DNA of 64,000 nucleotides from Chelativorans sp. AA-79 (lineage in GTDB: Bacteria > Pseudomonadota > Alphaproteobacteria > Rhizobiales > Rhizobiaceae), in assembly GCF_029457495.1 (NCBI RefSeq), contig NZ_CP120361.1:2992001-3056000 (forward strand), in the 5' to 3' direction. The translations under genes were made by a program, and so were the position numbers. This document shows positions 35,272-42,862 of the stretch, in pieces. The notes beneath the pieces were generated by a model. The model was given only the letters and a program-made list of their open reading frames with translations. It searched no databases and had not been told where the DNA came from. Each line of letters opens with the position of its first letter. The first letter of the stretch is position 1.

Positions 35272-35650
35272 GATCCACCTTCGTTGCCTTCCCGCGGCTG
35301 ACAGGATCAATCCCGAGCTTGCTCTCCAGGACGACGATACGCTCGTCGGCCTGCCTCATGACCGCCCAATATGGATTCCATTGGCCGACCTTCGCACGTT
35401 GCGCTGCCAATATGGCGCCATGCTGGGCGACGTGCCGCGCAGCTTTCCGGAACTGTACCCGGAACTCGACGAGTCGCGTCACGGTGTTGCCATTCGCGGT
35501 GGCCAGGGTGCCCACAGCTGCAAGCTCGTCAGTAACGGTCGACCACTGTTCACGAGCCTCGGCGATATCGCCTTCGTCACTGAAGATCGCACTCCAATCG
35601 GGTTCAATTACGGCTGCGGGCATACCATCCCAAACGGGGATGACCGACAT
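35216..35650 (-). CDS. Terminase small subunit, P27 family
   Basis: 144 residues from ATG 35650, preceded by GAAGGGGGG. Helical protein (DIAEAREQWSTVTDELAAVG, VEFRVQFRKAARHVAQHGAI, QRAKVGQWNPYWAVMRQADE) with the P27 pattern and a basic C-terminus. It recognises the packaging site. The G-rich non-coding stretch 35651-35787 upstream is a candidate cos region. Confidence 0.85.
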   Translation of the reverse strand: MSVIPVWDGMPAAVIEPDWSAIFSDEGDIAEAREQWSTVTDELAAVGTLATANGNTVTRLVEFRVQFRKAARHVAQHGAILAAQRAKVGQWNPYWAVMRQADERIVVLESKLGIDPVSRGKATKVDRGKKIKKAADAYLGAPGS

Positions 35651-35787
35651 CCCCCCTTCTAAAAAATGCTTTGAGTGCAAACGGAGGGGGGGCGCGGGTC
35701 TTGGACACTATGGGGTGGAGAGACTGACCCTCCCCCTCGTGCACGGCTACATGCGCCCAAGCAGGGTGGTACTCTGGGGCCGGGTGG

Positions 35788-36708
35788 TCAGCCCTTCGCA
35801 CCGTTAGAAAACATATCGATTTGCAAAGGCGCCGGCTTATACTCTAGGACCTTCTTCACCGTGTGTTCAGTCTTAAGGCCGTCAGCACCCTGCTTTTGAA
35901 CCGTCTGGACCATGCAGATTAGAACGTCGCTTTTTGCAAAGCGAACCTCGTTCCTATCTACTCTCGCAAGGAAATCCTTATCGTCTATAGTTGCAGTGAT
36001 TACGTTCTGACCATCAAACAGCCGCCACTTATTGCCCTCTTGGAAGGCAAGGCTCCTGATGGACAGGGCCATTCGGCGTGTATCATCTACAACAGTCTCA
36101 TCTTCAGGTTCTGGAAATCTAAATGCAACTCTATCCGCACGTGTAAGAATCTCGTCGGCTGGGAGTCCTGACCCGCGGCGAAACTCGATTCGCTCAACAC
36201 GTTCACCCTCCAACGTGTCCAACAGTTCGCCGATAGCACGGTTTACGGAGACTTCGCGGTAAAGCCTCAGGACCTCCATGGGAACAGTGAACGACTCCTC
36301 ACCCGCCTTAAGTGTGACGCTGGAACCGGCTTGAATGGCCTTGTCCGGTATGCGCCCGTCAAGCCAACGATATAGCTGGATGAGACCAGCGCCGGACGTG
36401 CCGATAAAGCCTAACCATCCCAAAAGTTGGGCCGCCGCTTGCCCATCTTCGGAAAGCAGAAGCCCTTTTATTGCCTCCCAGCCATGCAATACAAGATTGA
36501 GGTCAACTTCGAAGCACCCTACCGCAGTCGCCCTAACCTGTATCTGTGCCGGCACCTTGTCGCCATTAATGGCTCGGTTGGCGGCATCCACAGCCTTGCT
36601 AAGCGAGAGCAACGCCGGAGCTAAATCGCGAACGTCTATCGTCCCAACTTCAACGCCAGGTCCCTCAAAGGCCACTACGAATCGCGACATGCTCATAAGG
36701 TGCATCAT
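35788..36708 (-). CDS. Accessory protein of a widespread uncharacterised family
   Basis: 306 residues. The N-terminus (FVVAFEGPGVEVGTIDVRDL, APALLSLSKAVDAANRAING) is a conserved pattern I recognise from scattered uncharacterised bacterial genes; a hydrophobic GWLGFIGTSGAGLIQLYRWL follows, then beta-rich domains. One possible membrane-associated segment near residue 100. Base content is lower in GC than the flanking phage genes. It lies between HNH and small terminase, where unrelated genes are often inserted. Function unknown. Confidence 0.75.
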   Translation of the reverse strand: MMHLMSMSRFVVAFEGPGVEVGTIDVRDLAPALLSLSKAVDAANRAINGDKVPAQIQVRATAVGCFEVDLNLVLHGWEAIKGLLLSEDGQAAAQLLGWLGFIGTSGAGLIQLYRWLDGRIPDKAIQAGSSVTLKAGEESFTVPMEVLRLYREVSVNRAIGELLDTLEGERVERIEFRRGSGLPADEILTRADRVAFRFPEPEDETVVDDTRRMALSIRSLAFQEGNKWRLFDGQNVITATIDDKDFLARVDRNEVRFAKSDVLICMVQTVQKQGADGLKTEHTVKKVLEYKPAPLQIDMFSNGAKG

Positions 36709-36755
36709 AACCCAAGGTTCAGGTTAATTCGCGGTTACCGCGACTGGAAATATGG

Positions 36756-37121
36756 CTATTTTGAGTTCCACGGATGCCTCGGATCCACCGGCCGGCCGCT
36801 GTCGTCACTGCCGATCAAATAACCTCTCGCTTCCTCACGCTGAATGCGGCCGTCGTGGCAGGTTTTGCAGACGGTCTCGGTGTTGCCGAGGTCGAAGAAC
36901 AACAGCGCGCCGCCCCTATGCGGAACTTTGTGATTGACCGTGGCCGCTCGCGGGTGGTTCGGCTTCCCCATTACCAGCAGGCAGTGGCACCGTTGGCAGG
37001 TGAAGCAATCTCTGATGAGCGCTTGCAGCCTGATCCCGCGAGGGCCGCACCACCGTTTGTCTCTGTAGAGGTGGCGATAGGCTTGTGACTCGGGGGAGCG
37101 GCGATCGGTAATCTTGCCCAT
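36756..37121 (-). CDS. HNH endonuclease of the packaging module
   Basis: 121 residues from ATG 37121. Four Cys as CxxC pairs (CQRC, CKTC) and the HNH core VNHKVPHRGGALLFFDLGNT, then ETVCKTCHDG. Such HNH enzymes next to terminase assist cos cleavage in HK97-like phages. Here a 306-residue accessory gene separates it from terS. Confidence 0.88.
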   Translation of the reverse strand: MGKITDRRSPESQAYRHLYRDKRWCGPRGIRLQALIRDCFTCQRCHCLLVMGKPNHPRAATVNHKVPHRGGALLFFDLGNTETVCKTCHDGRIQREEARGYLIGSDDSGRPVDPRHPWNSK

Positions 37122-37168
37122 GTGCCTCGATAGTGATTTTCTAGCTCTACTGTGGAGGAGAACAGAAA

Positions 37169-37357
37169 ATGGCTGATGACAAATCGAAACGCGGTGGACC
37201 TGATCGGAAGCGGGTTGCGGGCGAGCAGCCCTACGAGGTGGGCTATTTCGCCCGCAAGCACCAGATCTCAATAGAGGATGCGCGGAGGATCGTGAATAAG
37301 TACGGTCCATCTCGCGACAAAGCCAACACAGCTGCCGCTAAGCTGAAGAAAAAGTAA
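37169..37357 (+). CDS. DUF3606-domain small protein
   Basis: 62 residues: an N-terminal basic stretch (MADDKSKRGGPDRKRVAGEQ) and a short helix-turn-helix-like unit (YEVGYFARKHQISIEDARRI). DUF3606 proteins are small, basic and common on rhizobial chromosomes and plasmids; their function is not established. On the plus strand, divergent from the HNH gene, with GGAGGAGAACAGAAA before the ATG, so it is transcribed independently. Confidence 0.8.
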   Translation: MADDKSKRGGPDRKRVAGEQPYEVGYFARKHQISIEDARRIVNKYGPSRDKANTAAAKLKKK

Positions 37358-37666
37358 CCCACCAGGGTGCGCTTCTGCGAGAGGCGACGCGGGTCTTATT
37401 CTCGGGTGCCCATTCGGGTGAATTGGTCGCGTCCTTGCAACGCGTTGGTGGTCCTGCGCGTTAGCGCGCACCGCTTCACCACTAAGCCCATGCAGCGGCT
37501 GCGGAGGAGGAGAAACGCGCCGACTGCTGTTGGTACCGCCTGAGCGGGGGATAGTTACCCAGTGCTCGTCGCGAGCGGCACCGGGGCGGCAGTCGCCGCA
37601 AGTGTGTAGGACAGGGCAATTGGCCCTTCAATCTATAGGTGGAACCATTCTGGATAATTGGACAAG
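37358..37666. other. Non-coding gap with dense inverted repeats
   Basis: About 310 bp without a supported gene. Contains GCGCGTTAGCGCGC and a tRNA-like D-arm (minus strand GCTT-AGTGGTG-AAGC at about 37475-37490), but no complete cloverleaf. Possible regulatory RNA or decayed tRNA. Confidence 0.35.
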
Positions 37667-38758
37667 TTACGCCGATTTTTTCAGAATTTTTTGCGCGTTG
37701 TCGTTCGCAGCGAAAAGCAGGCGCTTCCCTGCCTTTCCGGCATAATCGCCGTCATATCCCAACGCTTTGCCGACATCAGCGTAGTTGCGCGCGTTCATCG
37801 CCGCGTCGATTGCCCTCCGATCCTCATCCTTCAATTCGTCAACCCACCGGAACCATGCCTTTCGTTCCTCAATCGCCTCGCCCAGTTCCTGCCAGTTCAT
37901 TGCGCCGCCACCAGCGCATGTCGTCTTCTGCAAGCCGATAAATAGATCACGAGGGCGGTAGTTGCTGCCGCTGGCAATGCCAGGTGGGCACTTTTTGATG
38001 GCAGGCATCACAGGAGTGTTCGCGATTGCCTCCGCAAGCAGCGCGCGACTCTCTTCCGCGCTACGGGATTTGCCGCCGCGGCGTTTGCCACCGGGTTTGT
38101 AATCATACTTCGCGCCCAGAATCTCCTCGAAATATGGTTTGCTTCCGGCGTATGAACCTTCACCGCCCCGCGGAGATGTAGCCTTCTCACGCGTCTCCCT
38201 CATTGCGCCTACGGGAAGCTTTATGGGCGCCTCGATCGTCTTTGTCCTGCAGCCCGGTTTGCGTTTGCGGCCCTTTTCGGTTTGGGTGCCGTCGCTGAAT
38301 TTCCAGCGCCCCAGCCGAATGACCACACAATGTTCCTTGCCCTCGTCATCAATGTGGGTTCCGTACTCAACGTCTCCGGAAATGGGGATAAGTTCGATAT
38401 GTCCACCACCACCAACCTTGGCATGGGCCATCTGCTTGAATTCGACGCCTTGCAAGCCGCGCATGATAGCGTTCGGCGTCGGAGCCATTTCGTGCAGGGT
38501 TTCGACCTGGTAGCCAGCCTCGTCGGTGTCATTTTCCGAATCAAAGGAGTATGTCCCGGAGGGGGTGAGCGACCAGTTTGTGCCCAGTCCGGCAGATGGC
38601 GGCCCGCCCCTGAACGCCAGCAGTGGCTCTGGTTCCCTCGCGTTGTCGTTGGCCGCCTTCGGCGCCCTGGGCTGCCGTAAGCGCTCCATATAAATCGCCA
38701 ACCCTTCCAAGAATTCTGCGTACTTCTTTTCATGGCTGTTTTCGGGCTTAGGCTGCAT
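37667..38758 (-). CDS. Early-region hypothetical protein with two AANDN motifs
   Basis: 363 residues. Low-complexity N-terminus with APKAANDNAREPE (about residues 32-44), a beta-rich middle (VEYGTHIDDEGKEHCVVIRL), a Lys/Arg/Gly-rich stretch, and a C-terminus GKRLLFAANDNAQKILKKSA. No domain recognised. First-transcribed neighbours are a 48- and a 60-residue protein. The AANDN pentapeptide equals the start of the alphaproteobacterial tmRNA tag (see findings). Confidence 0.75.
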   Translation of the reverse strand: MQPKPENSHEKKYAEFLEGLAIYMERLRQPRAPKAANDNAREPEPLLAFRGGPPSAGLGTNWSLTPSGTYSFDSENDTDEAGYQVETLHEMAPTPNAIMRGLQGVEFKQMAHAKVGGGGHIELIPISGDVEYGTHIDDEGKEHCVVIRLGRWKFSDGTQTEKGRKRKPGCRTKTIEAPIKLPVGAMRETREKATSPRGGEGSYAGSKPYFEEILGAKYDYKPGGKRRGGKSRSAEESRALLAEAIANTPVMPAIKKCPPGIASGSNYRPRDLFIGLQKTTCAGGGAMNWQELGEAIEERKAWFRWVDELKDEDRRAIDAAMNARNYADVGKALGYDGDYAGKAGKRLLFAANDNAQKILKKSA

Positions 38759-38894
38759 CCTGTCCCTCCCCTTTCCTGTTGTCGTTCGCCGCCACGTGAG
38801 GACGGGGCGTCGTCACGTACACACCCCTGGCCGCAGCATTGAGCCGATCGAGCGCTGTGACGCCGCACGGTGGCAAATGGAAATCACGCGTCAT
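38748..38894 (-). CDS. 48-residue early protein with an AANDN motif
   Basis: MTRDFHLPPCGVTALDRLNA then ARGVYVTTPRP and HVAANDNRKGEG, stop overlapping the next start by 11 bases. Overlap with the 363-residue gene and the shared AANDN motif support it as real; the start has no strong Shine-Dalgarno, and the frame continues upstream to 39071. Function unknown. Confidence 0.55.
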   Translation of the reverse strand: MTRDFHLPPCGVTALDRLNAAARGVYVTTPRPHVAANDNRKGEGQDAA

Positions 38895-38967
38895 GCTCGG
38901 CGCTGGTCCGCGCCAGGCGGGTGCGCCCTGTTGGCGATGAGTGCGCAAACGTTGTGGGCCTGGCACG

Positions 38968-39150
38968 TTAGCGCCCTCCCGGCAGCAGATCACGATCGAC
39001 CCAGTGCCATTCCCATGTCTCGTGCGTCTCGCACCAAACCAGGGCGAGCTGCTCGTCGCCAGAGATCTCATCTAGCTCATCGACCTGATCGGGATCGATC
39101 TCGTGCTCGATACGCTTGCCATTTTTCGTTGTGTAAACGGTAATGGTCAT
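38968..39150 (-). CDS. 60-residue acidic hypothetical protein
   Basis: MTITVYTTKNGKRIEHEIDP, then QVDELDEISGDEQLALVWCE and a Trp-rich end (THETWEWHWVDRDLLPGGR). GGAG lies 9 bases before the ATG. Compact, acidic; function unknown. It lies immediately downstream (in transcription order) of the iteron-like region. Confidence 0.7.
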   Translation of the reverse strand: MTITVYTTKNGKRIEHEIDPDQVDELDEISGDEQLALVWCETHETWEWHWVDRDLLPGGR

Positions 39151-39170
39151 TCAGTGTTCTCCTGGCTGTC

Positions 39171-39427
39171 GTTGTGAAGTTGTGAAATTGTGCAAACACC
39201 TAGACACACACAGAAAGGGATACGGAAAACTCAGGCGGAGGAAGGATTCTCACAATTTCACAACTTAGATTATAGAAGATATCTTTCTTATATTATATAT
39301 CTGTTTTTATTGGTTTTTTGTTTCCCCTTCCTTGTTGTGACGTTCCTCCAATTTTTTCACAACGCCCACAACTTCATCAGAGGGGGTGCCACAACTTGTC
39401 CCGGCTTTGTGGCTCATGCCACAAGTT
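39171..39427. repeat. Iteron-like TTGTG/CACAA array, candidate replication origin
   Basis: GTTGTGAA occurs twice in tandem (39171-39178, 39179-39186) followed by ATTGTGCA. CACAATTTCACAACTT (39251-39266) is the exact inverse of 39177-39192. TTCACAAC lies at 39356-39363, and CCACAACTT or CCACAAGTT at 39366, 39389 and 39419. Between the groups is an A/T-only-rich stretch (about 39267-39325, including TATATTATATAT). It adjoins the primase-helicase gene and overlaps its last 14 bases. Repeats plus an AT-rich melting zone beside a replication gene is the usual architecture of a phage origin. Confidence 0.6.
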
Positions 39428-41750
39428 GAAACCGGCATCGTGGGCCAGGTTTTGCTTTGCCAGTCAGTTCCTTGACTTTGCCGGTATCAATTAGCCAGGA
39501 GAGTGCCTCTGCCACTTCATCCTGGCGTGCTGCGCTCACGCCTTCCCGTTGAAGGAGGAAGGACCAGGGCAGTGTTCTGTCATTCGACTTTTCTAGTGCC
39601 CGCACAACGGCCTTGCGCAGCGCTTCGACGGTCGAGCCGGACATGTGCCTGTCGACGCCTTCGGTCACGATCTGTATGGACCGGTGCACGATACCCCAAC
39701 CCCAAGACACGTCATCGGCTGTGATGGCGGGATCCGCCGGATTGCGGCTGACCGCACGTATCGACGCCAAGCGAATGGTGTTCTCGGCTGCGCGCCCGTT
39801 CACATTGTATTCGCGCTCGTTCCAGCCTCGATTGGACTGCCAGCGAAAGATGTCGGCCCAAAGATTGTACGCTTTACCGTACTCGCCGCCATCGAAGGGG
39901 ATAACGACCTTATTTATACCAAGAGGATTGTCACCCTTCGGAAACTCGCCTACCGCCCTTTGCAAATCGACCTGTAATTGCCGCGGGATCCGGACTTCGC
40001 GATTAAGCCGGGGGGGTCGAATTTCTTCTGGTCCTTGGCCTTCGATGAACACGAAACGCGACAGCATGCCGTCAGACAGCGAGTCCTCCGACAAGCCGGC
40101 GTACAGTGTCGTTGGAGTCGTCATGCCCAGAACTGTGAGCGCCGGCCCCATTATGGGGCTGTCGTCCGGCTTGGCATCTGCGCTGGCGTATTGCCGCCCA
40201 TGGAAGACTGCGTCCGCTTGGTCGTAAATCGCCAACAACAATTTCCGGATTGACGCCGAGGCAGAATTCGCACGCTTGGAGTTCACGTCTTGGAGCAGCA
40301 AGCCGAACTCGTCCATCACGACGACCGTGCTGGCGTTGCGCCTTAACATGCGTTCAATTGCTGCGAACGACGTCGGGTCACCGTTCGTGACGGCGCCAGG
40401 TCGGCCCGCCGCGTTAGCTAGGTGGATTATAGATTTTGGTGCATGACCCTTTCCGGAAGCCACTCCCATAACGGTGGCCATGAAGACGTTTAGTCCGCTC
40501 CGTGTCGGCCCAAGAGCTTTGTCCCCGAACATCCCACCAATCAGCGCAATTGCCGCCGTGAGCGAAAGCTCCGGCACCGGGATTATTGCAGTTTCAGTGA
40601 TCCATCTTGAGATGTCTCTGAGCAGGCCTCCGGCCGCGTCGGGATTGAATGGGTCGGGGTGCATTGTCGGCGGAGTTGGGACTTTGCGTGCGGGTGCATC
40701 CAGGTCGTTGTCGTTCGCGGCTGTCGGCCGCGCCTTTGAAAGAAGGCCTTTTATGACAGCCGCGCCCCTTTCGCGGTACTCTACGTGGGGTGCACCGTAC
40801 TTGCCCCAACAGCGCAAAAAGTCAGTTCTTGCGCGGTCCTCAGTGGTGTAGCGCAGGAACCAGTTCCCCGTCGCCGACATGAACACGACAAATGCCTGCT
40901 CTGCAGTTAGGCCGTCGTACGCAAGCTGTTCAACGACCTTCGCGGCATGCTCCGAGCGATAGCCGACATCATCCGCTGCGAGCATCTCAGCGGCATGGGC
41001 ACTGACCTCGATTCCGTCGATTGATGGCAGTTCGCCTAGCTGGAACGAACGCGCCTCGGCCGCGGCATGCATGTGCGGTGCCAGCGCGGCGCGCAGGTCG
41101 TCGACAGATGTGACCGTGCCGTCCCATTCGGCGGCAACACCGACAGTCGCCGGATCTACCGGTCGCCCGCGAGAAATTTTCTTAGCGTTCGGCCAATTCA
41201 GCGTACCTGGCACGCGCCAAACGTGCGACACATCCGCGGTGCAATGATCGCAGTTGGCTGCGCGCTTCAGGCCAGATGCGAGCGGCTTGGCTTCTTGCGG
41301 AGAAAGCGGTCTATCGAGCAGCAGAAAGCACTGGTGGTTTCCCGGCGAACTCTCGATTACGTAATTCGGTTCAGCGGGCATCGTGCCTGAACGGCCAGTG
41401 TCGTCGTCCATATCCGCCACAAGCGCCAGAACGGCGATGACATCCGCCTCACTGCCCTTTTTGCCACGCTCCAGAGCCGGGTGCATCAAACTTGGGCATA
41501 TGTAGACGTTCGCGTTCGGAGTTTCCGCATGAGCCATTACAGCTTGGACCGTCCCAGCGACATCACCGACACGGTGATGGCTGATAACACCCCCCGCCCG
41601 ATCTTCGCCGATGGGGTTCGCGAAAAATGCGGAGACCACAAATTTGCCTGAAAGACCCGCCGCCAGTTGGTGCAGTATCTCAACGTGGCTGCGGATGGCT
41701 GCTTCGTCGAACGAGGAGGAAGTTTCAGGCTGCGGCGCTGCGGCTGACAT
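39414..41750 (-). CDS. Primase-helicase fusion (RepB-like primase + DUF3987)
   Basis: 778 residues. N-terminal archaeo-eukaryotic-type primase part (VLALVADMDDDTGRSG with the catalytic acidic residues; NYVIESSPGNHQCFLLL; HVWRVPGTLNWPN). A linker contains RPTAANDNDLDAP. The C-terminal DUF3987 ATPase domain follows (MGVASGKGHAPKS as phosphate-binding loop, VVVMDEFGLLLQD as Walker B, SDGMLSRFVFIEGQG as sensor). Likely initiates prophage DNA replication; the iteron-like array lies at its 3' end. Confidence 0.88.
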   Translation of the reverse strand: MSAAAPQPETSSSFDEAAIRSHVEILHQLAAGLSGKFVVSAFFANPIGEDRAGGVISHHRVGDVAGTVQAVMAHAETPNANVYICPSLMHPALERGKKGSEADVIAVLALVADMDDDTGRSGTMPAEPNYVIESSPGNHQCFLLLDRPLSPQEAKPLASGLKRAANCDHCTADVSHVWRVPGTLNWPNAKKISRGRPVDPATVGVAAEWDGTVTSVDDLRAALAPHMHAAAEARSFQLGELPSIDGIEVSAHAAEMLAADDVGYRSEHAAKVVEQLAYDGLTAEQAFVVFMSATGNWFLRYTTEDRARTDFLRCWGKYGAPHVEYRERGAAVIKGLLSKARPTAANDNDLDAPARKVPTPPTMHPDPFNPDAAGGLLRDISRWITETAIIPVPELSLTAAIALIGGMFGDKALGPTRSGLNVFMATVMGVASGKGHAPKSIIHLANAAGRPGAVTNGDPTSFAAIERMLRRNASTVVVMDEFGLLLQDVNSKRANSASASIRKLLLAIYDQADAVFHGRQYASADAKPDDSPIMGPALTVLGMTTPTTLYAGLSEDSLSDGMLSRFVFIEGQGPEEIRPPRLNREVRIPRQLQVDLQRAVGEFPKGDNPLGINKVVIPFDGGEYGKAYNLWADIFRWQSNRGWNEREYNVNGRAAENTIRLASIRAVSRNPADPAITADDVSWGWGIVHRSIQIVTEGVDRHMSGSTVEALRKAVVRALEKSNDRTLPWSFLLQREGVSAARQDEVAEALSWLIDTGKVKELTGKAKPGPRCRFQLVA

Positions 41751-41984
41751 GGTGGTCGATATCTCCGAGAGCGATAATGGTGAGGCGGATTAGTTCAGCG
41801 GCAAGCGATGGGCGACGCTGCTGCCGAAAGCCGAAGGCGCATGGATCCGGCGGCCGTTCTCGCTATCGACGAGGCGCAAATTGAACAGTCGGCAATCGTC
41901 TGTGAGTTGAACGTCGACAAACGCAACCGTCCGCCCACCGGCGCCGAGTTGCGCCGGTCGGATTGTGAGGATCTTGGGCTGCAT
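41725..41984 (-). pseudogene. Small early protein, frameshifted in a C run
   Basis: Starts MQPKILTIRPAQLGAGGRTV, AFVDVQLTDDCRLFNLRLVD, SENGRRIHAPSAFGSSVA, then stops early at LPLN. Adding one base to GGG at 41810-41812 (CCC on the coding strand) restores SVAPSLAAELIRLTIIALGD and a stop at 41725; 260 bases plus one is exactly 87 codons. The restored end overlaps the primase-helicase start. The family (FDVQ..D..RLFNL, then APSAFG) is common in rhizobial prophages; role unknown. Confidence 0.8.
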
Positions 41985-42361
41985 CAGGCGGCGGCCCCCT
42001 GTGCAGCGTCGTTCTCAATTTTTTCGATAACGGCCTGCCAAACGAAATCCGCCACGCGTCTATCCGCAAAGAAGGCGTCGCCCACTGAACGAAGCGCACC
42101 CGTTCGTGGCGGAGTCCCTTCGCCCGCGAATTCGACGAACCCAAATCGACGCTGTGCGGCATCCTCAAATCCGCCAGGCAGTACCTTCTCAAGACTGAGA
42201 ACGGGCGAATGATCGATGGGGCGAGCGTCGTGCGGCCACCCATCGAGGTAATCAATCGCGAGCCCGAAACCCCTGATCCGCTCGGCTTTGTCATGCGCTT
42301 CACGACGTTCGCGTTCCAGGCGGAATCCGCGGCCTTCCGTGTATACGGTCCGATTGAACAT
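41984..42361 (-). CDS. Early-region hypothetical protein
   Basis: 125 residues from ATG 42361, with GGAGG 8 bases upstream. Charged N-terminus (TEGRGFRLERERREAHDKAE), middle LAIDYLDGWPHDARPIDHSP, helical end (FVWQAVIEKIENDAAQG). No domain recognised. Its stop overlaps the next start as TGATG. Confidence 0.7.
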   Translation of the reverse strand: MFNRTVYTEGRGFRLERERREAHDKAERIRGFGLAIDYLDGWPHDARPIDHSPVLSLEKVLPGGFEDAAQRRFGFVEFAGEGTPPRTGALRSVGDAFFADRRVADFVWQAVIEKIENDAAQGAAA

Positions 42362-42531
42362 GAAAGATCCTCCTCCGCGCTCCTGAGGGCGCGGCAATTG
42401 ATGTTTGTTGTGGGGCGTGGTTGGTGTTGATGTGCCGCCAAAGGCGGGAGTTTGTAAGGCGCCTGAGTGGCGGCCAGTAATTAGGCGGCGCCCTTGGGTC
42501 GGCGGGTGACTGGAAGCTGTTTCAAGTGATG

Positions 42532-42741
42532 CTAGGCGGCCGTCCTCGCCGCTATGCGGGCGTCAATCCAGGCCAGAACCTCCTCCCGCACAAAAGCAAT
42601 TCGGCGGTCCCCCAACGGAACCGCCTGCGGGTATCGACCTTCGGCGCGGTAGCGGTTCACCATCGTTCTGGACATAGCGCACATCCGGGCCGCGTCGTTA
42701 AGGCTAACGAGCGGCGGAACGTTGTCGTTTGCTGCTTTCAA
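42532..42741 (-). CDS. AlpA-like excisionase/regulator
   Basis: 69 residues, TTG start with GGAGGAAAAAA upstream. MKAANDNVPPLVSLNDAARM, then CAMSRTMVNRYRAEGRYPQ and RIAFVREEVLAWIDARIA: the MerR-type helix-turn-helix of the AlpA family, which act as excisionases and activators of adjacent integrases. Carries an AANDN motif at the very N-terminus. Divided from the integrase by a short promoter/operator region. Confidence 0.85.
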   Translation of the reverse strand: MKAANDNVPPLVSLNDAARMCAMSRTMVNRYRAEGRYPQAVPLGDRRIAFVREEVLAWIDARIAARTAA

Positions 42742-42803
42742 TTTTTTCCTCCAAAGGGGGTTGACGAGGTTTTTAGAAATGGTAGATTTGGTTTGTATGT
42801 CGT

Positions 42804-42828
42804 ACTGTGCCTTGCGTTTAGGTACAGT
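42804..42828. promoter_or_regulatory. Inverted repeat, operator or arm-site candidate
   Basis: ACTGTGCC (42804-42811) and GGTACAGT (42821-42828) match in inverse orientation at 7 of 8 positions, between the alpA-like promoter and its start codon. Could bind AlpA or another repressor, or be an integrase arm site. Confidence 0.4.
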
Positions 42829-42833
42829 CGTCC

Positions 42834-42862
42834 ATATGACCTTTTTACCACTTTATTGTCAA
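42834..42862 (-). promoter_or_regulatory. Sigma70 promoter of the AlpA-like gene
   Basis: On the minus strand TTGACA (42862-42857), a 17-base spacer, and TCATAT (42839-42834), about 95 bp before the start codon. The -35 overlaps the integrase stop codon. Confidence 0.6.

Noticed and set aside
35651..35787. G-rich candidate cos site upstream of terS
   Set aside because: Position is right, but I cannot identify a nicking site or binding repeats by eye; kept only as a note.
37380..37500. tRNA-like D-arm and stem on the minus strand
   Set aside because: The anticodon loop would have six bases, the T-arm lacks GGTTCGA and no acceptor stem closes, so it is not called a tRNA.
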